A DNA stretch of 64,000 nucleotides, taken from the NCBI GenBank assembly GCA_009667805.1, contig CM019066.1, positions 117,418,190 to 117,482,189 of the forward strand. Reading direction: 5' to 3'. This document shows positions 12,430 through 22,886 of this stretch, piece by piece. Source of the DNA: Leptobrachium leishanense. Its lineage: Eukaryota; Chordata; Amphibia; Anura; Megophryidae. Below the pieces are notes generated by a model that did no database searches, had not been told where the DNA came from, and saw only the letters and a list, made by a program, of their open reading frames with translations. Position numbers and translations under genes: made by a program. Each line of letters starts with the position of its first letter. The stretch's first letter is position 1.

Positions 12430-12810
12430 TGAATGCTCTCATCGGTCTACACAATCTGTCACTTTTCAGAATACTGTTTCCCTCAACAGTTGCAATTACA
12501 GTCCGACTGTCTAATAAATTATGTCACAAGTGTTTCAACAATATTAACTGATATCTATGGTCAAGTGATCTCTTGCATTCCAGACCCTGAAAGTATCCAC
12601 GACACTCATCAACTGGTCCCGGGAGACTGAGTACTAGTGAAGAAGTTTCTTCGAAAGAATCCACTTGAGCCCAGATACGACGGTCCCTTCCAGGTCCTCC
12701 TCACAACTGCAACTTCAGTAAAATTGGAAGGAAAATCCACCTGGATCCACGCCTCCCACTGTAAAAAGACCTGTACACCAAAAGCGGACCAGACAACAAA
12801 ACAAACATGA
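12430..12810 (+). pseudogene. Provirus pol remnant: integrase C-terminal domain
   Basis: The frame contains PDPESIHDTHQLVPGD, a TGA in place of a Trp codon, then [20 protein letters not shown] and [11 protein letters not shown], ending at a TGA (12808-12810). The RYDGPF...WIHASH pattern is the GPY/F chromodomain-like C-terminus of gammaretroviral integrases. The stop overlaps the env start codon in the arrangement ATGA, as compact retroviral genomes often do. Upstream (12000-12430) only scattered, degraded coding similarity is visible. Confidence 0.82.
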
Positions 12811-15195
12811 TTATGTATATCTTTCTCATTTGGGGGGTGGGAATCCAGGGGCACAATGTAGCTATTATACTGGGACAAGCAGCTGATGATATGGTACAAG
12901 TGGTTATGAGAGCCCAGGTGGAAGCTGCCCTGGGACAACTGACGGACAATGCCCATGTCATGGGCCACGCAATGAATACTACTGCCGCCAAAAACAAACT
13001 AACCACTTTCTGGTATAATTCATCTAACACTCGCGTGGTTACATACACCTTTAACTATTGTGACATACACCCATGCCCAGGCCCCCGCTTGCAATGTATC
13101 TGGAGAAATGGGATTCCACATAATTATGACATATATATGTGCGTTACCAATTGCTATTGGGGACAGGAGTGCGGTAGTTGGGCATCGGTGGGATGGAATA
13201 CGGGAGTTCCCTGGGGACATAAACCACAGATCTTCTTAAATAAGAAAGATGAAAATAGTAAATCACTTCTCGCTCGTATGACACTGACAATGGCCCCAAA
13301 CACCTGCCCCAAGTATGAATTAAAGGAGTCGGATGATGATGGGGAAGTGCGGTTTAGAACAGGGGCAACAGCACTGAAACTAATTCTAACCCTAGAAAAT
13401 CCAGGACCCGGGGATTCAGGTATCTATGTTCTGTCTTTGTGGGTAAAGGGGGGTTCAGAGAATCCGCAGACCCTGGGAAAATTCTGCCTACAGGATATGT
13501 ACCTTGCCCCTGACTGGGTCCCTCCGCACCCACAGCCAAAACTCCTTAATCACCACATGATGCTGTCTTCCAATGGTATAGTGGCCATTGCTGATCCCAC
13601 CCTCTGTCTGTCCATCCCTCCCTCTGTCCTTCTATCCCTCTGTCCATCCATCCATCTATCCTTCCTTCCATCTCTCTGTCCGTCCTTCATCCATCCACAT
13701 CATCCTCCATCCCTCTATCATCCCTCTGTCTATCCATCTATCCCTCCCTCTGTCTATCCATCCCTCCATCGCTGATCCCACGTTCGAGGATACTATGGCC
13801 ATTGAAACAGGATACTCAGATATGAATGTTTGGTTGGAATGGATGAAATATACCGCTCAGTCCCACAACAGAACCAATTGCTATGTGTGTGGTACTGCTA
13901 GGCCTCATCTAGGTACGGTACCCCTCAATATCCCCGAGGATGTCGAGGAATGCTTTCTCAGTTTGTTTACCAATACCACTCTAAGTCACGATGCTTGCAA
14001 AGAATGGAGGTCCAAATACCCCCTCCAGAAACGAAACCCCAGACTCTCAGAGAGTATCACCATCTACCCCGGGAACTACACCTGTCACTCCTCTTGGGGA
14101 ACCGGTGGCCGGGTAGTTGGAAACTTCACAGAAGGCTATTGTGCACAGTACAGTGCTGTGGAGAAGGAGAAGGTGCAAAACCAGGTGATCTCCCTGGGAG
14201 ATGTCTATTGGATCTGCGGTGACATGCGAGTCCGCTCCCGCTTGGTAGGTGCGTGGGACAGTGAGTGTGCTCTGGCTAAAGCCATCCTGCCCCTCCACAT
14301 CCTGCCCTTTGATGAAGATCTGCCTAATGCCCACACCCCCGGACTCACTAGACAAAGGAGAGAGGCGAATTCTGTACCTGGCAGTTTCGATCCCCACGTC
14401 TACCTTGATGTCATAGGAGTCCCAAGGGGGGTGCCTAATGAGTTCAAAGCTAGAAACCAGGTAAAGGTGGGATTTGAATCTTTAACCCCCATGGTAACCA
14501 TCAACAAGAATGTTGATTGGATTAACTACATCTATTACAACCAACAGAGGTTTGTTAACTATACCCGAGATGCCCTCCAGGGTTTGGCCGACCAGCTAGG
14601 CCCGACCTCTGCAATGACCTTCCAGAACCGAATGGCCCTCGATATGCTACTGGCAGAGAGGGGTGGGGTCTGTACGATGCTGAAAGGTACTGGTGGCTCC
14701 TGTTGCACCTTTATCCCGGATAACACAGGCCCCACTGGCAAAGTCACTAAAGCCATTAAACGATTGGAAGACCTGTCTGAAGAACTGAAGAAAAACTCTG
14801 GCATTACTGATCCATGGGATCAGTATTTTAGTTGGATGAGTGCCTGGCAGAAGATCCTCACACAAATAGGGATAGTTATCCTGGTAATGATGGTTCTGTT
14901 GACGGTGATTGGATGTTGTGTTTTACCCTGCATTAAAAAGGTTATCGAAAGAACTGTGGAATCCACTACACCTTTACTGCTTAATCAAGTGTGTAGGGAC
15001 ACTGGGGAGAATATTGGCACTTCCTATACTAGTCTAGAATTTCTGGGGGTTCCTGTGAATAAGAGGTATGACGAACTCCGCCCACCTGTAACAAGTCATC
15101 CACAGAATTATGAGTCCATGCGTCCCCTATCTCGAGAACACCGTCTAGGATTTGGCTCTAAGCCAAGGTTAGTGACCCGTTGCAAGACGAGTTGA
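12807..15195 (+). pseudogene. env: Provirus envelope gene, nearly complete, interrupted by a tandem repeat
   Basis: ATG at 12807 opens about 265 codons of surface subunit, with a hydrophobic start and N-glycosylation sites. A 181-bp pyrimidine-rich insertion (13601-13781) then shifts the frame. After it the frame is open for about 470 codons to TGA near 15195. It shows a CYVC motif (13879-13890, the CXXC of gamma-type surface subunits), a basic cleavage site RQRR near 14350-14361, a heptad-rich region, a Cys-X9-CysCys motif (14671-14706), a membrane anchor near 14857-14930, and a cytoplasmic tail. Apart from the insertion I see no stop. The usual spacing in the last Cys motif is X6, so three extra residues are present here. 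It cannot be translated whole as it stands. Confidence 0.88.
13601..13781. repeat. Pyrimidine-rich tandem repeat inserted in env
   Basis: The segment is made of CCATCCCTCCCTCTGTC-like units. It is flanked by an 11-bp direct repeat GCTGATCCCAC (13590-13600 and 13771-13781), so the period between flanks is 181 bp. This is not divisible by three and breaks the env frame. Confidence 0.93.
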
Positions 15196-15380
15196 AGCCC
15201 GACTCTTGACCCACCAGTCTCGACCATGCACGGAAGCCCGGACTACACAGGGGTTTTATTCAATAGGAATTTCTCGTCTCAACCTCCGGCAAAGATTTGG
15301 GATGGCTGGCGTGACTATTAGGGGAACGGATGAAGGCACGGCTCGTCTCCAGGGGTACACTTGGGAAATGTGCATTTTTA

Positions 15381-15388
15381 GGGGGGAC
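15381..15388 (+). other. Polypurine tract of the provirus
   Basis: GGGGGGAC immediately before the TG that starts the 3' LTR. Position and composition fit the plus-strand primer site of a retrovirus. Confidence 0.7.
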
Positions 15389-15959
15389 TGTTGTGGACAG
15401 AAATGTATATATTCGCTTTTATAATATTCACAGGCTTAGAAGGAGGCCTAGAAAAATGCTCATTTGAGTAGTTTAAATGGTTAATCGAGATTTATGAATC
15501 AAATGCATATTATTCTTTAAACGCTATCTTAGCTTGTTTTTGTACGCACATGTAGTTTCGTTTCCTGTGTCTCAAGAAGAGAATGTTTTGGAACATCTTG
15601 AAGATCATCTTGGAGAATGTTTTGGAACATCTCGGAATGTCCTGTAACCAACGTCCTTGATGGCTAAAGGGACATACAGAGACACTGTTGTTTATTTTGT
15701 TTAACTGTTATTAAACAAGGTCTATAATTTCACAATATTAATGACGAATAGAATGTTGGGCAACAGCCTGTTATCGTTACATGCAAAGTAGCATAAAAAG
15801 CCTTGTAAATTGTTGAATAAAGCAGAGATGTCATTGGCTTGGAAGCCACATAGACGTATTCGTTGTCTGTGTGATTTCTTTATGCGCACATCTATCTGAT
15901 TTCTCCACCGAATTAGAACAGAAACTGGCATCCGAGGACGGACTCCATTGTCCATTGCA
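15389..15959 (+). repeat. 3' LTR of the provirus (571 bp)
   Basis: Starts TGTTGTGGACAG after the polypurine tract and ends CCATTGCA before the CCAT target duplication. A TATA-like CATAAAAAG lies at about 15791 and a polyadenylation signal AATAAA at 15816-15821, giving plausible U3, R and U5 parts. It has a short direct repeat GAATGTTTTGGAACATC near 15590-15630. No second copy is in the window. Confidence 0.82.
15816..15821 (+). promoter_or_regulatory. Polyadenylation signal in the provirus LTR
   Basis: AATAAA about 25 bases downstream of a TATA-like box, the usual short spacing in gamma-type LTRs. Confidence 0.6.
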
Positions 15960-15961
15960 CC

Positions 15962-16225
15962 ATGATAGCGAGAACGTTAGCACTCATTCGCATCCAACAA
16001 GCTACTGTAGTGTTGATAACACCTTTATGGAAGGGTCAACCATGGTTCCCGTCCCTGTTAGAACTGTCGATAGACTTACCACGAATCTTCCCTGTACGTT
16101 CGGACCTTCTACTGAATCTGGAGGAACAACCTCACCCACTGTTCCATCTGGGTCACTGCAGACTAGTGGCATGGTTGGTCTCGGGGGACTTGGACCTCTC
16201 CATGGCATTTCGGAACAGACTCGCT
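15962..16225 (+). pseudogene. DIRS pol C-terminal end, resumed after the provirus
   Basis: In the same phase as the frame that ends at 11989, this reads MIARTLALIRIQQATVVLIT, PLWKGQPWFPSLLELSIDLP and onward. The block VVLITPLWKGQPWFP is the conserved end of DIRS pol, after RNase H. It overlaps the start of the recombinase ORF in another frame, as is common in DIRS elements. The ATG at 15962 is an internal codon that survived the insertion, not a start. Confidence 0.85.
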
Positions 16226-17110
16226 CCCTGCTCTTGGAAGCATGGGCTCCGGGGACCCGTTCCGCTTACAACTCAGCTTGGCGAAACTGGTTTAGCTGGG
16301 GTGTGGAAAGACACCTGGATCCATTTTCAGCCCCTGTAAATTGTTTATTAGATTTCCTTATGGAACTGTTTCATGAGGGTCGAGCATATCGTTCAATCAA
16401 CGTTACCAGGTCGGCTATTTCAGCTTCCGATATAGGTTCTCATGGGGTACCTATAGGTCGACATCCGTTAGTGTGCCGTTTGTTAAGAGCCATTCGTTTA
16501 ACGCGTCCCCCAGCTCCACGCTATAACTCTACCTGGGATGTCACAGTGATCCTCCAATTTCTGTCTGGTTGGCCTTCTAATGAAGTTCTATCCATTCGTC
16601 AATTGTCAGCTAAATTGTTGATGTTACTTTGTCTCTTCTCCTGTAAACGAGTTAGTGATGTACGTGCCTTAGAAATTCCATCACGTTCTTTCGGCCCAGA
16701 TGGGGTTACGTTTGATATCACTCGTCGTACAAAAACAGCCATAACCTCTGTTTTTTACCCTTATGTTACAAATCACACTTTTATTTGCCTGATAAGGTGT
16801 TTACAGGAGTACGAATCCTTTTCGCACTAGTGGGAATTCTCTATTTTTGTCTTTAAAAGCTCCTCATAATCCGGTATCTTCAGCATCTCTAGCCCGTTGG
16901 ATGCGTTGGCTTATGTCGGAAGCAGGTATTGAGGTCTCGTGTTTTGGTGCTCACTCTGCTAGAAGTGCTATGGTTTCATCCGCTTTTTCCTTGGGATGTC
17001 GTATAGAGGATTTGATGCGAGCCGCAGATTGGTCTCGAGAATCCACGTTACGTACTTTTTATTTAAAACCGGTATTACATTGGTCTACCCCGATTCTAGA
17101 CGAACTTTGA
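16027..17110 (+). pseudogene. DIRS tyrosine recombinase (one frameshift)
   Basis: The likely start is ATG 16027 (MEGSTMVPVPV). The frame reads GTRSAYNSAWRNWFSWGVER (the core-binding domain), then LLCLFSCKRVSDVRALEI with the first catalytic Arg. At about 16808 the frame shifts by one base, with apparent TAG at 16828-16830. The second frame reads LARWMRWLMSEAGIEVSCFG, AHSARSAMVSS (His-X-X-Arg), AADWSRE and TFYLKP with the nucleophilic Tyr, ending at TGA 17110. All four catalytic positions (R, H, R, Y) are therefore present. The enzyme joins the circular intermediate to target DNA. Broken by the one-base shift, and the stop abuts the internal complementary region. Confidence 0.9.
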
Positions 17111-17114
17111 ACAA

Positions 17115-17214
17115 GCAAATAGGAGCCTCCGAGTCAATGACTTAAAATTACTAAATTTTCCTATTACCATAACGGAAAGTTAGAATTTTAATAATGACTC
17201 GGAGGCGAGTATTT
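17115..17214. repeat. DIRS internal complementary region
   Basis: 17115-17149 is the reverse complement of the element's left tip and 17146-17214 that of its right tip, fused through a shared AATT at 17146-17149. In the DIRS-1 model this region templates completion of the ends and formation of a circular intermediate. It begins directly after the recombinase stop codon (17110). Confidence 0.92.
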
Positions 17215-17623
17215 CCCTCCTCTCCCACCCTATATATCTATAATAAAGTTTTATATGTTTGTATGCATACAATTTAATAAACAGTTTCAATAAACTATTA
17301 CTACTGTTTTCATTTCACGTTTTGTCACGGTTGTTACATTCTGATATAATAATAATAAACAAATTATTACATTATTTGACTTTTCTCGAGTCTTTTATTC
17401 CAAGTTGGTCTTTGACTGCCAGTAACGGAATTATATCTAATCCCTGCTCTGTGTTTTCTCCTTCGTTTCAGCTTCATAAATGGATTACAACACCTTCCAA
17501 TCATGTCTGGTCTGCTACACTCTTCGATTTCCGGAACTGGTCACGTTTCTTCTAGCCGAATTCACCTTTCCTCGTTCCTGTTGGATTTCCTATTGTTTTC
17601 GTCCTTATCCTGTTATCCGCAAT

Positions 17624-17842
17624 CAGAAAAGAGGGCGCATTTCCGGGTTAAAGCCCTATACATAGACATGGACCGCAGGGGATTATAGACTAGTGGGAGG
17701 GGCTAAGGGAAGTTTTTTGTTAGACGTTCACTTTTTTCTCTTGCTGCTGTTATTAAATTCAGAAAAGAGAAGCAAATACTCGCCTCTGAGTCATTAGTAA
17801 AATTCTAACTTTCCGTTATGGTAATAGGAAAATTTAGTAATT
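17624..17842 (-). repeat. Right inverted terminal repeat of DIRS
   Basis: Inverse of the left repeat, with about 35 extra bases at the outer end (17805-17842) that the left end lacks. Those extra bases are copied in reverse in the second half of the internal complementary region. Confidence 0.9.
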
Positions 17843-18051
17843 CTTTGGTCATCCACCACAGTTGTTTTCCATGGTCTCCCGGGTCTTTTGGTGTTGCTGA
17901 GCTCACCAATGCAATCCTTCTTTTTGAGAATGTTCCAAACAGTTGTTTTGGCCACGCCTAATGTTCTTGCTATCTCTCTGATGGGTTTGTTTTGTTTCTT
18001 CAGCCTAATGATGGCTTGCTTCACTGATAGTGACAGCTCTTTGGATCTCAT
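17843..18051 (-). pseudogene. Tc1-1 transposase, N-terminal DNA-binding part (cut by DIRS)
   Basis: Starting from the ATG at 18051 on the minus strand the frame reads MRSKELSLSVKQAIIRLKKQ and continues through REIARTLGVAKTTVWNIL and a GRPW motif to VVDDQRI. This is the paired-like helix-turn-helix and AT-hook-like linker of Tc1 transposases. The frame then runs into the right end of the DIRS element at 17842. The next Tc1 codons are found 13 kb away at 4540-4581. Compared with a usual length of about 340 residues, only about the first 70 are here. Confidence 0.9.
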
Positions 18052-18235
18052 CTTGAGAGTTGACAGCAACAGATTCCAAATGCAAATAGCACACTTGAAA
18101 TGAACTCTGGGCCTTTTATCTGCACATTGTAATTGGGGTAATGAGGGAATATCACACACCTGGCCATGGAACAGCTGAGAAGCCAATTGTCCCATTACCT
18201 TTGGTCCCTTAACAAGTGGGTGGCACATGTGCAAA

Positions 18236-18409
18236 CTGCTGTAAGTCCTACACTGTTCACCTGAGTTGGATGTACATACCCTCAAATTAAAGCTGACAGT
18301 CTGCAGTTAAAGCACATTGTGTTTGTTTCACTCCAACTCCATTGTAGTGGTGTATAGAGACAAAGATGTTAGAATTGTGTCGATGTCCCAATATTTCTGG
18401 ACCTGACTG
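18236..18409 (-). repeat. Right terminal inverted repeat of outer Tc1
   Basis: Reverse complement of 618-792 with a few substitutions. It is followed directly by the TA target duplication at 18410-18411. Its 17.6-kb separation from its partner reveals the nested insertions between them. Confidence 0.9.
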
Positions 18410-18411
18410 TA

Positions 18412-21400
18412 TGTAATCACCCAATTTCATACAACACCATGAAATATGTCATCTGCAATCATTTCCTGCATTCATCAACCTATGATTGATGTTTTCATTG
18501 ATAATGTGTTTTAAAGTTCCAACTTCATGCATGGGTTGAAAATTATCTTCGGTCTTTATTTCCTTAAGAATTTCTCTTCTCAATATCTTTTACCGTGAGC
18601 GCACTATCAAAATGTACCTATTGACTTAACTATAGAATTAATAGTTTTATCTGTGACACATTTTGTGCTTTTTATTGATTGGGATGCCAATTCTTTCCAT
18701 CTATCTCTGAGTGCAAGATCTAAATTGAAAATAATGAATACTAAAATATTTAATAATTTTAAAACAAACATGCACATTAAAGAGAGATTAAAGACAGATG
18801 CAATGTACAAAACCTTTTTTTAACCCAAGAGGTGATTAATCATAAATATAATTACTGTATATAGACGGTGGATAACTACTTGAATGACTTTACATCAGAA
18901 GATCTGGATACTTTATACCTGTCTAATTTGAATGATCTTCTCATACAATATGTCAAATGATTTTGACAAAAGACGTCAGTAGATCTGTCTGAAATACGAG
19001 ATTCCAAAATAACACAATTATTATCAGATAATGAGAAAGTCAATGGTAAATAGAGGTAACATATTGTACTGTCTAGCCAAACACATTAATTAAAATTATA
19101 CACATAGAAATGTAGCAGTGTTTATACACACCTACACACTCCTACATGTGAGAGAAAACTAGATTAACATGTGTCCAAGAAACATAATGACGTAGGTATG
19201 TCTAAACAATATGATCAGAAAGAAGTATAAAAGCCCAATTCTACATTGCCTAAAGGCACAGTGTAATAATTCAATACATGGGACACAAGAGCACAGCTCT
19301 ATCATGAGTATCCACCAAAGCAACTGTATTTTACGTACAAACCAGATTTAAACTTTAAACAAATAAATATATACACTAAGACATAGAGCCTGAAAGTAAA
19401 TGTAAACAGTGTGTGTTGAAATATAGAAGAGATAAGTTAAACATGGCAGGTAAAATCTCTACAGAAAAGATACAAGTATCAAAGCAGAATACATACAAGT
19501 TAAGTAGCCTACTGATATATCTATTATAACAGTAGTTTTCCCTTGTTTACTTAGCTGGAGAAATAGAGACAGTAGCAGCTGCTGGTAGTACAGAAGATAT
19601 AGTAGCGCGGACTGAGAGCATTTATACTACGAGGTAAAGATGACGGATGCTGGGCCATTAATGGAAAGAAAACACTTATTGGAGATAGACAAAGTTCATG
19701 GATATTGTTAGGGGCTCTTGCGAGATTGCACCGCACTGTGGTGTGATTGAGGAGGGAGATTGTTCATTCCTAGTCTCATTCTGCTCACGGCCAGGAGAAG
19801 CGGCAGATCAGGCCACTGTTCTCGCCGCGGGATGAGAAGTGCCATCATGGAGATGCCATCATGGAGGCCCCTCGTGGCTGTGAACAACACCCAGCAAGTA
19901 CTGTGGGCAGCAGCAGCAAGACGCAACACTTTTTCTATGCCATGAGACACCATTTTTGGGTGTATGCTTTTGTTTTATTTATTAAATTCCATTATTTTAT
20001 TATTTATTTGATAAGACATTTGTGCCCTGATATTCTGAAGACATTGCCATTGGACGTTAATTATCATCTCATATAAAGCAGCAGAGTTTAGAAAGCCTAA
20101 TAAAGGATGTTGCAGTTTGCAGAAAAATTGCAAATGCTACTAGAAAATATCGTAGAGTAGAAATGCTATAAGCATGCCCAGGATTAGCTAAAGGATGTTC
20201 ACTAAAGCATAGGTAAAGCACAACACAACACCATGACAGGCATTCTGACGAGTGAGCTCCGATAAAGACACACTAAAAGGATATTTGTTGGTACTGGATT
20301 GTTTCCCAGGTCTTCATTTTTGGATATGGCCGTATCCAGGTATCGTTTCACCATTGGAGTTTACATGAGTGCTATCTAAAAAATGATGTTTCCGTAAAAA
20401 TGTTAAATCGATATGTTGATAATGGCTTTTATGTGCATGATAGATCATTGAAGTTGATCCCAAAGATGTGAAAAATCAACTGCATGGCTGAGTAAGGGTC
20501 TCTGATAATTTAATCATCTCAATTTCCTTTCTTAGCATTTCCACTAGTTCCTTTCTACCTTTTACAATATATATTGATAAAACTGAGACTGGGATTTATA
20601 CTGCATGTCCTTGTACTTGTTATTGACCAAATCTGTTATCAAATTACTTAACATTGATTCCATGACTGCAGAATATCAAAGTACAATATTTGTCCATTTT
20701 TCAAACCATCCCTGAACTGTCCTTCCACTCTCTGTATCATTTCTCATACTTGGGCAAGAGTTGATTACTCCAGAAATTAGATCTGTGGGTAAACAATTGC
20801 AATGCCATTAATTATTTGTAAACAGAGTCTGCGTACAACCCTAATATTAACATTTATTCATGGATTTTATAATAAAACATTTCTAAAGACATGCAAAATA
20901 TATATTTTTATAAATAGATGTTTTTATTTTTTTAAATATATTTTAATTTCCTTTATCCACTAATCCTTTGTTGTTATTATTACTAGATGAATTAAATATG
21001 CAGACATTCTTTTCAGGGGCTATTTCTGTTACTATTTATCTCTGAACTATTATACTGTGTAATCAGGTACTTTGTAGGTAAAGGGAAAGCAGAGGTCTTA
21101 TAGTAATAGAAGAGATCTTGACTTGAAAGGATCTTGTCTCCGATACATTGTAAGCTCCTTGTGGCTTTGTCCAAGTACTTTATCTTGTTGTGCTTCAGGC
21201 ACAATAAAATGAGATTGAACGTTCGTGTAAGGTAGTCACTTCAGCAGTAATCTATGCGTACATCATGGCCGACAACGTTTGCGCAATAGAAAATATACAC
21301 TATCATTGTTAGTTATTGAAGCCAGGGTTCTGATTATTGCAAAAATATGCAAACTGTTGTAAAGCATTTTTCAGGTTAATGATAAATAGTGTTGAAACAA

Positions 21401-21979
21401 TCTGCCTATTCCTTGAATATGTTATATTATGGTGAATGGGTATAGATTTGTTTTAAAGAGATAATCTAGAGTTCAAATAAGATGGGAATAAACAGAGTGG
21501 TTAAATATTGATCTCTCATGACATACTACGCAGTACTCATGTTTTCACATTTCAGTCTGTTTTTTAAAACTCACTTTAAATCCAGCACTGGGCTCCCTCA
21601 GCCCTGGACTGGACCTCACATGTTTCTGGCTTCTTGTAAGCCACGGCATTCACATGAACATGGGGAGACTGGATGCTTGAGCAAGCATCCAACCAATCCA
21701 ATGGCTCTCAAAGTGAACACTTAGAGAATCACTGGTAGAGCTAGGTCCCGACAAGAGTTCTGGAAAACTCTTCATATGCTGAGATGAGCTCTCTCTGATC
21801 TGAGCTTCCGGGTGGAGCTTATGTCCCACATTTGTAGGGTTGCAGTAGCCCTCCAAGACCCCTTCCCACCAAGGAGGGAGGTGACAATCACATTGCCTAG
21901 TATCCCTTTATGCTGGTGTTTTGGTTAAGATACGAGATCCAGTGTTGTTACAGCGGTATAAGTAATTTACAATCACAAT
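18412..21979. other. AT-rich stretch, nothing recognised
   Basis: About 3.5 kb of AT-rich DNA after the nest. Only short, unconvincing reading frames occur on either strand and I see no terminal repeats or tandem arrays. It may be host intergenic or intronic DNA, or decayed repeats. Confidence 0.6.
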
Positions 21980-22160
21980 CAGGGCTATTCAGAAAGAGGT
22001 GAAAAGCTTGAGAATGACTGGAGAATTGAAAATTCTAGGTCAAAATAGCCAAACCAGAAAATATCTCCCATTTATCTAACTTTCCAAATTGGCTATTTGG
22101 TCTAGATTGTTCATTCTCCTGCCAATTGTCAAGGTTTTCACCTCTTTCTGAATAGCCCTG
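21980..22160. mobile_element. 181-bp CAGGGCTATTC foldback MITE
   Basis: CAGGGCTATTCAGAAAGAGGTGA at the left and its inverse at the right (CACCTCTTTCTGAATAGCCCTG), with inner arms sharing CCAAACCAG and AATTGGCTATTTGGT. This is the short, unexpanded form of the unit repeated inside the hAT-like copy 3 (53311 on). I see no convincing target duplication. Confidence 0.75.
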
Positions 22161-22434
22161 CAAGTCTTTTTATCAATCTCACTATCTAAATCTGAATGTC
22201 AGATCTCTGAATACTGGGCACAATGGTATTATATACTAAAACCTGTTTTATTGACTAAAACTATGCAGGATGAATTTCATTGATTTTATTTTTTTACTGT
22301 TCCCCCTGTGTGGAATCTTATCTAAAATGATTACGGAGCGTAGGCGTGCATAGAATGGTGTGCCCGCTGATGACTTGCACCTGTGTTCCCCCTTTTTGTT
22401 TCCCAACTGCTCTTTTTGTGTTTTTCCTATTAGG

Positions 22435-22660
22435 TTCACCATAGTTACATAGGCTGAAAAAAGACATGCGTCCATCGGGTTTAGCCTCTCACACAACACC
22501 TACTGCTGTTGATCCAAAAGAAGGCAAAAAAACAAGTCTGAAATGCTCGCCAATATGCAACAAACTGGGGAAAAATTCCTTCTTGACCTCAGAATGGCAG
22601 TCAGATTTCTCATTGGATCAAGAAGTTTACCCACATATTAAATATTATATCCCTTAATAT
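22435..22660 (+). repeat. Interspersed repeat fragment, class unsure
   Basis: Includes CATAGGCTGAAAAAAGACATGC and TTCCTTCTTGACCTCAGAATGGC. I recall similar blocks as common in amphibian genomes, probably a LINE or SINE tail, but cannot confirm it here. Confidence 0.4.
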
Positions 22661-22886
22661 TCTGTGTCTAGAGGACATTAAAATAACAGTTTGTAAATAA
22701 TAAATGTAACATGTGTGCCACCCTATAATATGGGCTGTATGTCATGACCCTAAACCTTAAGTGTGGCAGAAGCGCAGGAAGACCATTGCCTGCCCCACCT
22801 TGGTCGTGACTTGAGGTCCAGCAGCACCTTTCTTGCAGCGGACTCCTTTGATCCACACCAGGTATTCTACCCTCCCCACCTGAGAG

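Larger units (their letters stand above)
11992..15959 (+). mobile_element. 5'-truncated gammaretrovirus-like endogenous provirus
   Basis: The insert starts TG (11992) and ends CA (15959), flanked by a 4-bp duplication CCAT (11988-11991 and 15960-15963). Removing it and one CCAT restores the DIRS reading frame exactly. It holds the end of pol, a long env gene, a polypurine tract and a 3' LTR. There is no 5' LTR, gag or most of pol: beyond the first three bases the left end does not resemble the LTR start at 15389, so a deletion joined the extreme left tip to internal sequence. The type (gamma-like) is inferred from the integrase C-terminus and env architecture. Confidence 0.85.

Noticed and set aside
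13588..13770. Apparent N-terminal extension of the second env frame
   Set aside because: It is the translated pyrimidine-rich tandem repeat (SIPPSVYPS-like). Env sequence resumes at about 13782.
15871..16026. Extended N-terminus of the recombinase frame
   Set aside because: 15871-15959 is provirus LTR, and 15964-16026 overlaps the end of DIRS pol. The start is more likely at 16027 or 16045.
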